Shown here in pieces: positions 42,625-52,448 of a stretch of 64,000 bases of DNA; position 1 is the first letter of the stretch, and every line of letters begins with the position of its first letter. The stretch lies in the IMG/VR virus record IMGVR_UViG_3300021425_003021, positions 1 through 64,000 of that record. One strand, written 5' to 3'. Source of the DNA: a virus. The notes beneath the pieces are model-generated. The model ran no database searches and had not been told where the DNA came from. It was given only the letters and a program-made list of their open reading frames with translations. The translations under genes were made by a program, and so were the position numbers.

Positions 42625-44651
42625 TGGCATATGAAATTCCATTTACAGACGAAGCCAATAAAGGCACAATTACAGTTGAAGATAGTAGCATAAACACAGA
42701 TACAAGTGTGCAATTAATCGGTAGAAATTTAGCCGACTATGGTAGTAGTTTGAACACTAATTTCTTGCATATGCTAGAAAACTTTGCAGATGCAAATCCA
42801 CCTGCAAATCCTGTTGAAGGGCAGTTATGGTACGATACTACTGCTGGCATCGACCAGTTGAAAATTTATGATGGTACGCAATGGGTAGCTGCCGGAGGTG
42901 TAAAAAAGTCAGCAGTGCAACCTGCAATAGACAACAGTGTGGTTGGAGATATTTGGGTTGATACTGAAAATAGTCAAATGTACATTTACACGGGTAGTGG
43001 TTATGTTTTAGTAGGACCGCAATATAGTTCTGCAGAAATTACTGGTGCAATATCTCTTGAAGTTGATAGGGCAGATGATGGTCCTAAGAAAAAAGTAACA
43101 GCAATATACAGTGAAAACGTAATTGTTGCTATTGTAAGCGACGAAGATTTTGCACCAAAAAGTAATGTTGCTGGTTACACTTCAACCTATCCTTTTAAAA
43201 TCGGTATCAATTTAAATAGGTCGCTAACTTCTATTTTAAACGGCACAGCAGATCGAGCAAATAACATGGTTATTAACAATTTGCCAGTGCCTGGTACAAG
43301 TTTTGTAAGAAATGATGCAGAAGCTGGCAAACAAACTCTTAATGTTCCTTTAAGAATCAGCGACAATAGAGGCATTGAATTTGGGTCTACTAAGAATCTT
43401 AGTATATTTGTAGAAGATGCAGATAGTGTTATTGAACATTTTGGAACTGGTACACTAGATTTAAGAACAAATGTAACGGCTGTTCCGGCTATTAGAGTAA
43501 AGCAACAAGAAAGTTCAAATGTAACCGGTATTAATAATCCAAGCCCTACTGAGGCTTTAGACGTTACAGGAAATTTACTTACTAGCGGTACAATTAAAAC
43601 ATCGGACACAACTAATTCAACTAGCAGTATAACCGGTTCAATAACAACACCGGGAGGTCTTGGTGTTGCTCGTGATGTACACGTTGGCGGAACTCTTACC
43701 GTTGCAAGCAATATTACAGCTGAAAATATTTTACCAGAAAATAATAATCAACAAAACATTGGTAGTAGTGCGTTATACTACGATAATTTGTATGCCAATA
43801 GAATTAACACAACATCAATTCAACCAAAAGCAGGTAGTAGTTTAAGCATTACAGGAACATTAACTGGTACAGCTACTAGTGCTGGAAAATTAAACAGCCA
43901 AACTACTTTTAGATTATCAGGCGAAGTTACAGCTGATAGTTTTACATTTGATGGACAAACAGGTGGACTAACCAAAACACTTGCAAACAGTGTAATTGAT
44001 CCTTCTTTTGTAACAAATAAAGATGAAATACCAAGCGATATTGTAGGCACAGACGAATTCTTAATTGCTAGAGGTAGTAGTTTATACAAAGCAACACATA
44101 CAGATGTTATTGGAAGTATACAAACTATTCCAATTGGAACTGTAAATGCATATGCAGGAACTACTGCACCTCCGGGTTGGTTAATATGTAACGGTGATCC
44201 GTATCAGCAAAACGAATATAATTTATTGTTTCTTCGTATAGGTACAACATATGGCGATGCAGGCCCAGGCACATTTAGAGTACCAGACTTAGCAGGTAGA
44301 CATCCAGTTGGTTTACTAGGATCACCTTCTAATAATAACAATAGAATTACATCAGGCACAGGTACTATCGGTAGTGTAAGCGGTAATCCTACAAGCACTA
44401 TTACTGAAGCTAATCTACCAGATCACGAACACGTTTTAGAAAGCGACACAGGAGATCAGTTTTATGCTACAAGTACAGTTGCAAGTTTGACAGGAACTGG
44501 AACTAGTGCAGGCGGCGCACCAGATACTGGTGCAAGTGGAACTAAAATCACTAATACAGGTGGATTACCAGCTGAAACCAATACACCGTTGGATACTACT
44601 GATCCGTTTGTTGCAATGAATTATATTATATACACGGGGCAAATAGTATGA
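42624..44651 (+). CDS. Tail fibre protein with phage collar domain (paralogue 1 of 3)
   Basis: This 675-residue protein has an N-terminal module (about residues 25-135: LIGRNLADYGSSLNTNFLHMLENFA, GQLWYDTT, LKIYDGTQW, LVGPQY) shared with the next two genes. The shaft is made of Thr/Ser/Gly-rich beta repeats. The C-terminus (about 505-675) is a tail-collar domain, GTTAPPGWLICNG with GTFRVPDLAGRHPVG, and ends in FVAMNYIIYTG. This domain also occurs in T4 gp12-type short fibres and many receptor-binding proteins. It is therefore the best receptor-binding candidate of the three. It overlaps the next gene as ATGA. Confidence 0.85.
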   Translation: MAYEIPFTDEANKGTITVEDSSINTDTSVQLIGRNLADYGSSLNTNFLHMLENFADANPPANPVEGQLWYDTTAGIDQLKIYDGTQWVAAGGVKKSAVQPAIDNSVVGDIWVDTENSQMYIYTGSGYVLVGPQYSSAEITGAISLEVDRADDGPKKKVTAIYSENVIVAIVSDEDFAPKSNVAGYTSTYPFKIGINLNRSLTSILNGTADRANNMVINNLPVPGTSFVRNDAEAGKQTLNVPLRISDNRGIEFGSTKNLSIFVEDADSVIEHFGTGTLDLRTNVTAVPAIRVKQQESSNVTGINNPSPTEALDVTGNLLTSGTIKTSDTTNSTSSITGSITTPGGLGVARDVHVGGTLTVASNITAENILPENNNQQNIGSSALYYDNLYANRINTTSIQPKAGSSLSITGTLTGTATSAGKLNSQTTFRLSGEVTADSFTFDGQTGGLTKTLANSVIDPSFVTNKDEIPSDIVGTDEFLIARGSSLYKATHTDVIGSIQTIPIGTVNAYAGTTAPPGWLICNGDPYQQNEYNLLFLRIGTTYGDAGPGTFRVPDLAGRHPVGLLGSPSNNNNRITSGTGTIGSVSGNPTSTITEANLPDHEHVLESDTGDQFYATSTVASLTGTGTSAGGAPDTGASGTKITNTGGLPAETNTPLDTTDPFVAMNYIIYTGQIV

Positions 44652-46543
44652 GTTATAGATTAAACAAAACTGACGGTACACTGTTAACTGAACTAATTGA
44701 TGGAAAGATTGATAACACAAGCACCGATTTAACGTTTATTGGAAAAAACTATCAAGGATTTGGCGAATTTTTAAATGAAAATTTTATTAAATTATTAGAA
44801 AATTTTGCCAATGTTTCTGCTCCATCAAAACCTATCAAAGGCCAGGTTTGGTTTGATACAACAGTTGATAGACTAAAAGTTTATGACGGATCTACATTCA
44901 GAAGTACAGATAGTAGTGTAATCAGTGGTTCTGCACCACTTGAACCTGTTACAGGTGACATATGGATAGATAGTACTAAAAACCAAATTTATTTTTGGGA
45001 CGGAACTGACTGGATTTTAATAGGACCAGTATATGATAAAACTCAAGGTCTTAGTGGACTAAAAGTTGAAACTGTAAAAGATACATTTGGTTTAAACAAA
45101 GTTATTGTAAAAGTTTTCGTTGGTGGTACACCATTGATGATTATAGCTAGAGAGTCTTTTACTCCAGCACCAGAAATTGCAGGGTTTGGCAGTTTACGTT
45201 TAGGAATAAATGTAAACAATCAGTACAGCACATTTGTATTTGATGGAATTGCAGATAAAGCATTAGCAATTACAGATGAACTTGGAACCGAATTTAGAAT
45301 AAATGATTTTGTCAGCGCAACCGACGAAGACGGTGACGATATGGCTGGTAGATTACGTATCAATACAAATGCTGGATTGATATTTGGTTCAAATACAAAT
45401 CATCAATTAAAAGTTACTGGTTCAAATGTTCAATTTGTAAACAACAATCGTGATGATAATTTAGAAATTAAATTAAAAAATATCAGTGGAGAATATACTG
45501 GACAGTTTTTTGATGGTGAAAATCGCAGAATTGGTATATTAAATAATTCACCTGCTTATACTCTTGATGTTACAGGCGATCAACGTATTACAGGTGACTT
45601 AAGAATTGAAGGCGATTTAACAGTAGGAACTATTGTTAATGAAGATGTTACTAGTTTAAGAGTTGCTGATAAAAATATACAATTAGCTATTCCTGACGAT
45701 AGTTCGTTGTTAGATAGTACAAGCGAGTTTATCGACGATGCTGGCTTACTAATCGAGACTACAGGTGGTAGTATTAAATGGACTTACAGAGTAGAAACAG
45801 CATCTTGGACAACTGAAGATAATATCAATATTGATGATCCAAATGGTGCTTATTTGCTAGACGGCACAGTTTTGATTGATCGTACAAGTATTGCATCTAC
45901 TGTCACTTCTGCACCAGGGCTTGTAAATATTGGTAGCCTAAGTTCTCTTACAGTTGATAACATAACAATTGATGGTAATCGTATTACTAACAGCACTGCT
46001 GATTTAGAACTTTCTTCAAATGGTCCTATAACAGTTGTAGGTGTATCACAAGAAATCAAAGGTGTAAAAACACCAATCAGCGGTAGAGCAGTTGTAGAAA
46101 ATCCATCATTAACAGAATCAGATGATGATGCAGTTGCAACAAAAGGATATGTGGATACTGAAATTGGCGCAAAGACACTGGTATTTGGAATAGATGTTAC
46201 AGGCTTGACTGTGAGCATTGGTACCGGAGCAAGTATAAATGCTGATGTAAAAGATATTTTAACAAGTTTAGTAGATCCAACTACTGTTCCGGGTAATACT
46301 CAAGCTGCTATCCACGGTACTTCGATTGCAGCAAGTGGCACCGATACAGCAGATGTAAACAGTGAAGTAAGTAAAAGCAGTATTGCAGTTGACAGTGCAG
46401 GTACACAAAACGTTAGTGTTTTACAAGATTTTACTATTGCTGATGTATCTATTGTTCCTACATTTACAGTTACAAGGTACACTATTAAATTTAAAACTGT
46501 TGCAGGAGTTTGGACACACGTTGAAACAACCGCATATACATAA
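44648..46543 (+). CDS. Tail fibre protein (paralogue 2 of 3)
   Basis: This 631-residue protein starts with the same N-terminal module (about residues 25-135: FIGKNYQGFGEFLNENFIKLLENFA, GQVWFDTT, LKVYDGS, WILIGPVY). A SAPLDVTGD-type fibre shaft (AYTLDVTGDQRITGDLRIEGDLTVG) follows. The C-terminal part ends in a beta segment (FTVTRYTIKFKTVAGVW) with no collar domain. It is probably a subunit of the same fibre or of a second fibre type. It is coupled to the gene before it by a four-base overlap. Confidence 0.82.
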   Translation: MSYRLNKTDGTLLTELIDGKIDNTSTDLTFIGKNYQGFGEFLNENFIKLLENFANVSAPSKPIKGQVWFDTTVDRLKVYDGSTFRSTDSSVISGSAPLEPVTGDIWIDSTKNQIYFWDGTDWILIGPVYDKTQGLSGLKVETVKDTFGLNKVIVKVFVGGTPLMIIARESFTPAPEIAGFGSLRLGINVNNQYSTFVFDGIADKALAITDELGTEFRINDFVSATDEDGDDMAGRLRINTNAGLIFGSNTNHQLKVTGSNVQFVNNNRDDNLEIKLKNISGEYTGQFFDGENRRIGILNNSPAYTLDVTGDQRITGDLRIEGDLTVGTIVNEDVTSLRVADKNIQLAIPDDSSLLDSTSEFIDDAGLLIETTGGSIKWTYRVETASWTTEDNINIDDPNGAYLLDGTVLIDRTSIASTVTSAPGLVNIGSLSSLTVDNITIDGNRITNSTADLELSSNGPITVVGVSQEIKGVKTPISGRAVVENPSLTESDDDAVATKGYVDTEIGAKTLVFGIDVTGLTVSIGTGASINADVKDILTSLVDPTTVPGNTQAAIHGTSIAASGTDTADVNSEVSKSSIAVDSAGTQNVSVLQDFTIADVSIVPTFTVTRYTIKFKTVAGVWTHVETTAYT

Positions 46544-46547
46544 AACA

Positions 46548-46556
46548 AATAAATAC
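46548..46556 (+). promoter_or_regulatory. Late promoter box before fibre paralogue 3
   Basis: AATAAATAC lies 23 bases before the ATG at 46580, with GAGGAA as ribosome site in between. Confidence 0.65.
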
Positions 46557-46579
46557 TAATAATAAACTGAGGAATATCA

Positions 46580-48088
46580 ATGGCATACATAATTAACAGA
46601 TTTAGCGGAGAACAATTGTTGTCTCTCGAAGACGGAACAGTTGATAATACAACTGATTTGAAATTAATTGGCAAAAACTATAGCGGATACGGCGAAGCTC
46701 AGAACGAAAACTTTTTGTTTTTATTAGAAAGTTTTGCAGGATCTACTAGTCCGTCTAAAGCATTAAGTGGACAGGTTTGGTTTGATAGTTCTGTAAATAA
46801 ATTGAAATATTATACAGGAACAAGTTGGAAAACAGCAGGCGGCGCCGAAGTATCTAGTGTACAACCAGCAGGACTTGTTGAAGGAGACCTTTGGTATAAC
46901 AGCAATACAAATCAGTTGTTTGCTAGAACAAGTGCTAATGAATTTATTTTGGTAGGACCTCAGGCTGCCGGTTCGGGCACAACACAATTGTTAAGTACCA
47001 ATGTTGCTTCTACTCCGTCAGATGTAACAATTCCTGTAATCATTGCATTGATAGACAATAGTCCAGTATATATGATAAGTGATGTAAGTTTTACTCCTAG
47101 TAGTAACCAACCTGCAACATTAGATGATTATGATATACCAGGACATTTTCCTACAGTGAAAAAAGGTTTAACATTAATTAGAACGCCTTCAACAGGTATC
47201 ACAGGCGTAGACGACGATGCAGCTACAGCTAATTTTTGGGGTACAGCCAGCAATGCATTAAAATTAAATGGTTTAGAATCTAGTAATTTTATTACCAGTG
47301 CAGCAGCAGGTCAACCTGTGCAAATTTCAGATGATGCTGGCATGAAATTCGGCGACAGTTTAGATTTTCAAGTACACGTTACTAATGGTAATGAAGCAAC
47401 ACTATCAAACACCATAGGTGATGAAATCAAATTTCAAACATATACATCTGGCACAGGATTAATTGAAATTGCAAGAATTCAAAACGGTGCCGACACAGGT
47501 TTTTTACCTAATATTGACAATGCATACAATATAGGATCTTTAACAAAAAGATGGAATACAGTTCACGCAACAACATTCTCTGGTACTGCAACTAAAGCAG
47601 ACAGTTTAGTTGTTGATAGTATTGACTATGCAGGGTCATTAACAAGCACTGCAAGCACTGTAGCAATAAGAGATGGAAACGGAAATTTAGTTGCAAATGT
47701 ATTTACTGGAACAGCTACTCGTGCTAGATATGCCGATTTAGCAGAAAAATACACAACTGGTGAAACAGAATTGCCAGCAGGAACCGCAGTAGCAGTTGGT
47801 GCAGATGATTGTTGTGAAGTAGTTCCTGCAAAAGCCAGTGATATGTGCATAGGTGTTGTTTCAACTGATCCTGCATATATGATGAACAGTGAAGCTGATG
47901 GACAATATATAGGTTTAAAAGGACGCTTACCTGTGCGTGTAAAAGGTGCAGTTAAAAAAGGACAACCAGTATATGCGTGGGAAGAAGGTGTGTGCAGCAC
48001 TGTGCAAACCAGTGCATTAGTTGGTGTAGCACTTGAGTCAAACGATAGCGAAGAAGAGAAATTAGTCGAGTGTGTCTTAAAGACATAA
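46580..48088 (+). CDS. Tail fibre protein (paralogue 3 of 3)
   Basis: This 502-residue protein has the shared N-terminal module at about residues 25-130 (LIGKNYSGYGEAQNENFLFLLESFA, GQVWFDSS, LVGPQ). Its C-terminus (about 380-502: ARYADLAEKYTTG, then VVSTDPAYMMNS, LKGRLPVRVKG, VKKGQPVYAW) is a domain common at the ends of marine phage fibres, where it may form a stabilising or receptor-facing tip. The three paralogues thus share one anchor and carry three different ends. Confidence 0.85.
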   Translation: MAYIINRFSGEQLLSLEDGTVDNTTDLKLIGKNYSGYGEAQNENFLFLLESFAGSTSPSKALSGQVWFDSSVNKLKYYTGTSWKTAGGAEVSSVQPAGLVEGDLWYNSNTNQLFARTSANEFILVGPQAAGSGTTQLLSTNVASTPSDVTIPVIIALIDNSPVYMISDVSFTPSSNQPATLDDYDIPGHFPTVKKGLTLIRTPSTGITGVDDDAATANFWGTASNALKLNGLESSNFITSAAAGQPVQISDDAGMKFGDSLDFQVHVTNGNEATLSNTIGDEIKFQTYTSGTGLIEIARIQNGADTGFLPNIDNAYNIGSLTKRWNTVHATTFSGTATKADSLVVDSIDYAGSLTSTASTVAIRDGNGNLVANVFTGTATRARYADLAEKYTTGETELPAGTAVAVGADDCCEVVPAKASDMCIGVVSTDPAYMMNSEADGQYIGLKGRLPVRVKGAVKKGQPVYAWEEGVCSTVQTSALVGVALESNDSEEEKLVECVLKT

Positions 48089-48109
48089 GTATATAAAAGG
48101 TGAACATAT

Positions 48110-49291
48110 ATGGTAAATCAAATAATTTCTGCTGCTCGATACAATGTGCTACAATCTAGAATTGGAAATATTTTAGGAGTAGGTGTTAATGACACCGGTT
48201 ATAATCAAACAATATCTTCATCCCAAGTACCAAAAGACAGTGTAGTTACTGCTGTAGAAATGAATCATTTATATTCTGATTTAATTAAAATCAGAGCTCA
48301 TCAAATTGGTTCTGAACCATTAAGTTTAATTAAACAAGTTTACGATAATTCTGATCAAGTTAGTATAGCAAATGCTATAATTAACACCGGTAACAATAAC
48401 GTAGTAACTATTACAACAAATGAAAATCATTTATTACTTGATGGCTTATGGGTTGATCAATTTGTCGGTGTAACCGGTATGACACAATTAAACGGTGTAT
48501 CTGGATATGCTAAAGTTTTGTCTGCAACTGAATTTGAACTATATCAAAACTATGATAGAACACAACCTAATCCATTTACACAACCAATTGGTGATGTAAC
48601 CTGGGGCGGTTATGTATCAGGCGGCGCATTCAATCATACCATAGGTGAAGAGTCATACATATCATATGAAAATTTAACCAGCACTTGCGAAAACGCAAGA
48701 TTTAATGTAGATGCTACACAAGCAGATCCTGCGGTAAAAAGCACTGTTACAAGATCTGATTTATGGGGAGGTGTATCTACACCACAAATTGTTTCTCATG
48801 AATTCCAAGTCACATTTACAAGTGCAAATGCTCGCAGAGGTTTTTTCAATGCCGGCGGAGAATTGAGATTTAGTGCAAATTTAAGTAACATTCCTGCTTT
48901 AGGAGCAGACAATTATCAAAAATCGGCAGACTGGCAAGCAATGTTAACCAATATGGGTACAATTAAATTTAATTATCAAGAAACTGTTAGTGCTCTTTCA
49001 AACGGTGTAGGATCAGCTATTGGTAATTATGACTTGACAAACACATATCAGGTTGTGTATACTAAAACTGGAAGTGCAGTTTATGTTGAAAATGAGTACA
49101 CAGTAAAAATTAAAGAAAACAACAATAAACAAATACAGGTTTTGATAGAGTTTACTGATGATGCAAATGGTAACGGTGGCGCAGATGAAAGAGTTGAAGG
49201 CGACTTAGAAAGTGTCTTAACAGAGTATCGTGCAACCGGACCTTATGTAGAATCTGAATCACCTACAATTTCTATATTACAAAGTTTATAA
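48110..49291 (+). CDS. Fibre-associated structural protein (pair member A)
   Basis: This 393-residue protein has an N-terminal helical part (IISAARYNVLQSRIGNILG) and a beta-rich rest. Near residue 235 it has FTSANARRGFFNAGGELRFSA, shared with the next gene. Position after the fibre genes and the beta-rich composition suggest a virion part such as a distal fibre subunit. No named family recognised. AAAGGTG lies upstream of the ATG at 48110. Confidence 0.7.
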   Translation: MVNQIISAARYNVLQSRIGNILGVGVNDTGYNQTISSSQVPKDSVVTAVEMNHLYSDLIKIRAHQIGSEPLSLIKQVYDNSDQVSIANAIINTGNNNVVTITTNENHLLLDGLWVDQFVGVTGMTQLNGVSGYAKVLSATEFELYQNYDRTQPNPFTQPIGDVTWGGYVSGGAFNHTIGEESYISYENLTSTCENARFNVDATQADPAVKSTVTRSDLWGGVSTPQIVSHEFQVTFTSANARRGFFNAGGELRFSANLSNIPALGADNYQKSADWQAMLTNMGTIKFNYQETVSALSNGVGSAIGNYDLTNTYQVVYTKTGSAVYVENEYTVKIKENNNKQIQVLIEFTDDANGNGGADERVEGDLESVLTEYRATGPYVESESPTISILQSL

Positions 49292-49300
49292 GGATTAAAG

Positions 49301-50386
49301 ATGACAGCTGGAACACCGATAGTAGCTTCAGATTACAATGGAATATACAACCTAATGTCTCCTGTAATAGGTCCAGTTTCTTCAAATGTAGACATTGGGT
49401 TTGGCAGATCGTTATTGAGTAGTACAGTGGTTGGTGGAGGTACTCCTGGTGTTAGTGACGAAATTACAGCATTACAGCAAAATAATTTATGGAAAGATTT
49501 ACAAGCAGGATATATACACCAGTATGGTACTCCAAATACGAGGGTAGATGTAAATGATATAGAAATTGGTGATATAGTGTACTATGCTAACATTACTGAT
49601 TTTACAAATTTTGCAAATGATGTTTTAGCGTTTGATAGAAATGTTACAGAGTTTCCTGTAGCAAATTTTGACGAATCTGGTATGCTTACAACAAGTTCAA
49701 CTAGTGTTACTAGCACACGTTCTACTGCGTGGGGTACAGGTGCAAACTATAGAATAGGACATAGAGTCACAGTTACTTGGGCTAGTGCAAATGCTCGTAA
49801 TCATTATTTTAATGCTGGTGGCCAAATTAGATTTGATGCTAGTCTTACAGGCGGTACTAGTAGCACTGCTAATACAAAAGATTGGGATTGGGCTAGAATT
49901 TTATCTGAAATGGGAAAAATACGTTTTTGGAAAAAATCTACTGATTATTTTTGTGAATCGTTAGGAACAGGCGGCACAGGCAGTCAAAATGCAATAAGCG
50001 CATTTAGTAATAATACAGCTACTAGTGGCGGATTTTTTAATAGTGCAACACGAATCTATACAAAACAAGGCGGCGGAGTTACTGGAGGTAATCCTGGCGC
50101 TATTCCTGTTACTCAAATTTACGACGACAATGAATATCAAATTAATATTGTTGTGCCTAACACAAGTCAAATGATATTTGAAATTATTTTTGATGATAGC
50201 GACACTGGTACTGGATTTCAGCAAGAAGTAGGTGAACAAGGTACTCTTGAAGATGAACAAGTTACAGGAACTGTAACAAGTAACTTGTATACATTTACTC
50301 CTAATAGTACATTTGACATTGGCGCAAGTACTTTCGATGCAATAGTGCAAACTCCTCCAACGGGTGCAGTTGACAGTTCACTTTAA
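49301..50386 (+). CDS. Fibre-associated structural protein (pair member B)
   Basis: This 361-residue protein is a paralogue of the gene before it. The SANARNHYFNAGGQIRFDASL segment (about residue 160) and the following LSEMGKIRFW line up with the SANARRGFFNAGG and LTNMGTIKF segments of pair member A. The C-termini differ. The shared block probably is a trimer-forming or carbohydrate-facing beta domain. This is the last gene of the plus-strand late block; a host-type promoter begins four bases after its stop. Confidence 0.7.
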   Translation: MTAGTPIVASDYNGIYNLMSPVIGPVSSNVDIGFGRSLLSSTVVGGGTPGVSDEITALQQNNLWKDLQAGYIHQYGTPNTRVDVNDIEIGDIVYYANITDFTNFANDVLAFDRNVTEFPVANFDESGMLTTSSTSVTSTRSTAWGTGANYRIGHRVTVTWASANARNHYFNAGGQIRFDASLTGGTSSTANTKDWDWARILSEMGKIRFWKKSTDYFCESLGTGGTGSQNAISAFSNNTATSGGFFNSATRIYTKQGGGVTGGNPGAIPVTQIYDDNEYQINIVVPNTSQMIFEIIFDDSDTGTGFQQEVGEQGTLEDEQVTGTVTSNLYTFTPNSTFDIGASTFDAIVQTPPTGAVDSSL

Positions 50387-50389
50387 CCT

Positions 50390-50418
50390 TTGACAATTAT
50401 CTAAATTTGTTATATACT
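50390..50418 (+). promoter_or_regulatory. Host-type sigma70 promoter of the accessory operon
   Basis: TTGACA (50390-50395), a 17-base spacer and TATACT (50413-50418). The predicted start is near 50425. It marks the switch from late structural genes to the accessory operon. Confidence 0.8.
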
Positions 50419-50444
50419 AGTGACTATTATATATGGAGATATCT

Positions 50445-50792
50445 ATGGACGAACGTCTTGAAAAAGCACTTGATATAAGCAATTACATGGTAACATTAAA
50501 CAATCAAACAAGATTGTTAAAAGAACAATATCAAGAAAATTTAATTCATTATTTCAACGGTGGACAATTTACAATTACGCAACAGTTGGTAAGTTTTTGT
50601 CAAAGTTTACTCACGTTACATCAGACGAATACAATTCTTATCGACGATAATGGTATACCTATTGAAATTGAAGAATTAGAAGAATTTACCACTGAAGTTG
50701 TTAGTAAATATTTTGAGGCTTCTAATAGATTTCTAATGGAATACAATAAATTAAAAGTAAATAGATCAGTTGAAAGTATTATGGATTTATGA
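50445..50792 (+). CDS. Small helical protein opening the accessory operon
   Basis: This 115-residue protein begins MDERLEKALDISNYM. ATG 50445 is chosen because GGAG lies six bases before it and within the predicted transcript. An in-frame ATG at 50433 adds only MEIS and has no ribosome site. Charged helices dominate, with no catalytic motif. It is overlapped by the next gene as ATGA. Its position directly behind a strong host-type promoter suggests early expression. Function unknown. Confidence 0.7.
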   Translation: MDERLEKALDISNYMVTLNNQTRLLKEQYQENLIHYFNGGQFTITQQLVSFCQSLLTLHQTNTILIDDNGIPIEIEELEEFTTEVVSKYFEASNRFLMEYNKLKVNRSVESIMDL

Positions 50793-51616
50793 GCAAAGGT
50801 GTACTGTTATTTGCATTCAATAACGAAAGTATAAATTATATTAAACAAGCAATATTTTGTGCTAAACGTGTAAACAAATATTTAGGTTTACCTGTATCTT
50901 TGGTTACCGATGTTGAATTATCAGATAGTCAATCTAAACAGTTTGATAATATCATAAAAATTAAAAATTCTTTGTCAAACAAAAAAGCATATAGAGATGG
51001 ATCGTTAAGTAAAAGAGTTTTAAGTTTTAATAATTACGGTCGAGAATGTAGTTATGAACTGTCACCATATGACGAAACAATTGTTATGGATACTGACTAT
51101 ATTGTAGCAAATGACAAATTGTTAAATTGCTTTGCACAGCAAAAAGATCTTTTGCTATACAAAGATGCAACACATTTAGGAATATACAACGGAACACCGG
51201 AATTCAAATCAATAAGTGATGGCGGAGTTGATTTTTATTGGGCCACTGTAATTTATTTTAGAAAAAATAATATTACTGAAGCATATTTTAATTTGGTAAA
51301 ACATATAAAAGACAACTATATGCATTATAGAGGAGTTTACCAATTTAAAAATACGGTGTACAGGAATGATTTTGCTTTTAGTATTGCAGTTCACATTTTA
51401 TCAGGTTATACCAAAAATAACTTTGTTGGAGTCATTCCGGGTAAAAAGTTTTATACAATTGATAGAGATATTTTATTATCTATTAAAGATGACGAATTTA
51501 AAGTGTTGGTCGAAAAGCAAGACAGGCTTGGAGAATATACTCCAGTAAACTTTAAAGGTAGTAATTTACACGTAATGAATAAATTTAGTTTAGAAAGAGT
51601 TATTAATGAGCAATAA
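50789..51616 (+). CDS. Glycosyltransferase-like protein (GT-A type)
   Basis: This 275-residue protein has an N-terminal Rossmann-like strand (GVLLFAFNNESINYIKQA), LPVSLVTD, and a DxD motif in ETIVMDTDYIVAN (about residues 97-108) expected to bind metal and nucleotide sugar. GGVDFYWATVIYFRKN and a C-terminal FKGSNLHVMNK follow. The plan matches family-8-like transferases, and the next gene is a clear paralogue (YDETVVMDTD). The acceptor is unknown: host surface glycan, virion protein and lipid are all possible. Confidence 0.7.
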   Translation: MSKGVLLFAFNNESINYIKQAIFCAKRVNKYLGLPVSLVTDVELSDSQSKQFDNIIKIKNSLSNKKAYRDGSLSKRVLSFNNYGRECSYELSPYDETIVMDTDYIVANDKLLNCFAQQKDLLLYKDATHLGIYNGTPEFKSISDGGVDFYWATVIYFRKNNITEAYFNLVKHIKDNYMHYRGVYQFKNTVYRNDFAFSIAVHILSGYTKNNFVGVIPGKKFYTIDRDILLSIKDDEFKVLVEKQDRLGEYTPVNFKGSNLHVMNKFSLERVINEQ

Positions 51617-52448
51617 TTTTACTATGTTGGCGCAAAATACAGATATTGATTACGTCCAACAAGCCTATGTAAATGCTATGAGTATACGTTCTACAAATGA
51701 CGATGTAAAAATTTGTTTAGTAACTAATGACAATGTTCCAGACAAATATAAACAAGTATTTGATGATATTGTGGAGATTCCTTGGGGAGATCATGCCAAA
51801 GAATCAGATTGGAAAATTGAAAATAGATGGAAAATTTATCACGCAACTCCGTATGACGAAACAGTTGTAATGGATACGGATATGTTGGTATTACAGGATA
51901 TAAGTAGTTGGTTTGATTTTTTAAGAAATTATGATTTGTTTTTTACAAGTAATGTGTATACATATAGAAACGAATTAGTTACCAATAATTATTACAGACA
52001 TAGTTTTGTAAAAAACACTTTACCTAGTTTGTACAGTGGATTTCATTATTTTAAAAAATCAGATATTCCTCACGAATTTTATTCATGGTTAGAAATGATT
52101 ACAAACAATTGGCAAAAATTTTATAGACAACACGCAGGCGGAAGATTATATCAAAAAAAATGCAGTATAGATTTATCTGCTGCAATATCTATAAAAATTA
52201 TGAACGTAGAAAATCAAGTGACAAATCCAAGAGTTAAATATCCAAGTTTTGTGCATATGAAACCAAGAATACAAAACTGGACTAACAGTGTTGTTGACAG
52301 ATGGCAAGATCGTGTAGGAACATATTTAGGCGAAGACCTGCAACTAAAAATAGGAAATTTTACACAGAATGGAATATTTCATTATACGGAAGATGATTTT
52401 GTGTCTGACAGAATAATTAAAATTTATGAAAAGCATTTAGGAATATGA
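51606..52448 (+). CDS. Glycosyltransferase-like protein, paralogue of the previous gene
   Basis: This 280-residue protein has FTMLAQNTDIDYVQQAYVNAMS at the N-terminus and VKICLVTND. The DxD motif is in PYDETVVMDTDMLVLQ (about residues 83-96), and YPSFVHMKPRIQNW lies near the end. It aligns in order with the previous protein, so the pair arose by duplication and may add sugars one after another. It overlaps its neighbours at both ends, so the genes are translated together. Confidence 0.7.
   Translation: MSNNFTMLAQNTDIDYVQQAYVNAMSIRSTNDDVKICLVTNDNVPDKYKQVFDDIVEIPWGDHAKESDWKIENRWKIYHATPYDETVVMDTDMLVLQDISSWFDFLRNYDLFFTSNVYTYRNELVTNNYYRHSFVKNTLPSLYSGFHYFKKSDIPHEFYSWLEMITNNWQKFYRQHAGGRLYQKKCSIDLSAAISIKIMNVENQVTNPRVKYPSFVHMKPRIQNWTNSVVDRWQDRVGTYLGEDLQLKIGNFTQNGIFHYTEDDFVSDRIIKIYEKHLGI

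Noticed and set aside
43187-43711. 174-codon open frame on the minus strand within fibre paralogue 1
   Set aside because: It lies wholly inside a well-supported fibre gene, has no promoter or ribosome site, and comes from the low stop frequency opposite Thr/Ser/Gly-rich codons.
49961-50350. 129-codon minus-strand frame in the second paralogue pair
   Set aside because: It is contained in the plus-strand structural gene, has Cys/Ser-rich composition typical of an antisense shadow, and no upstream signals.
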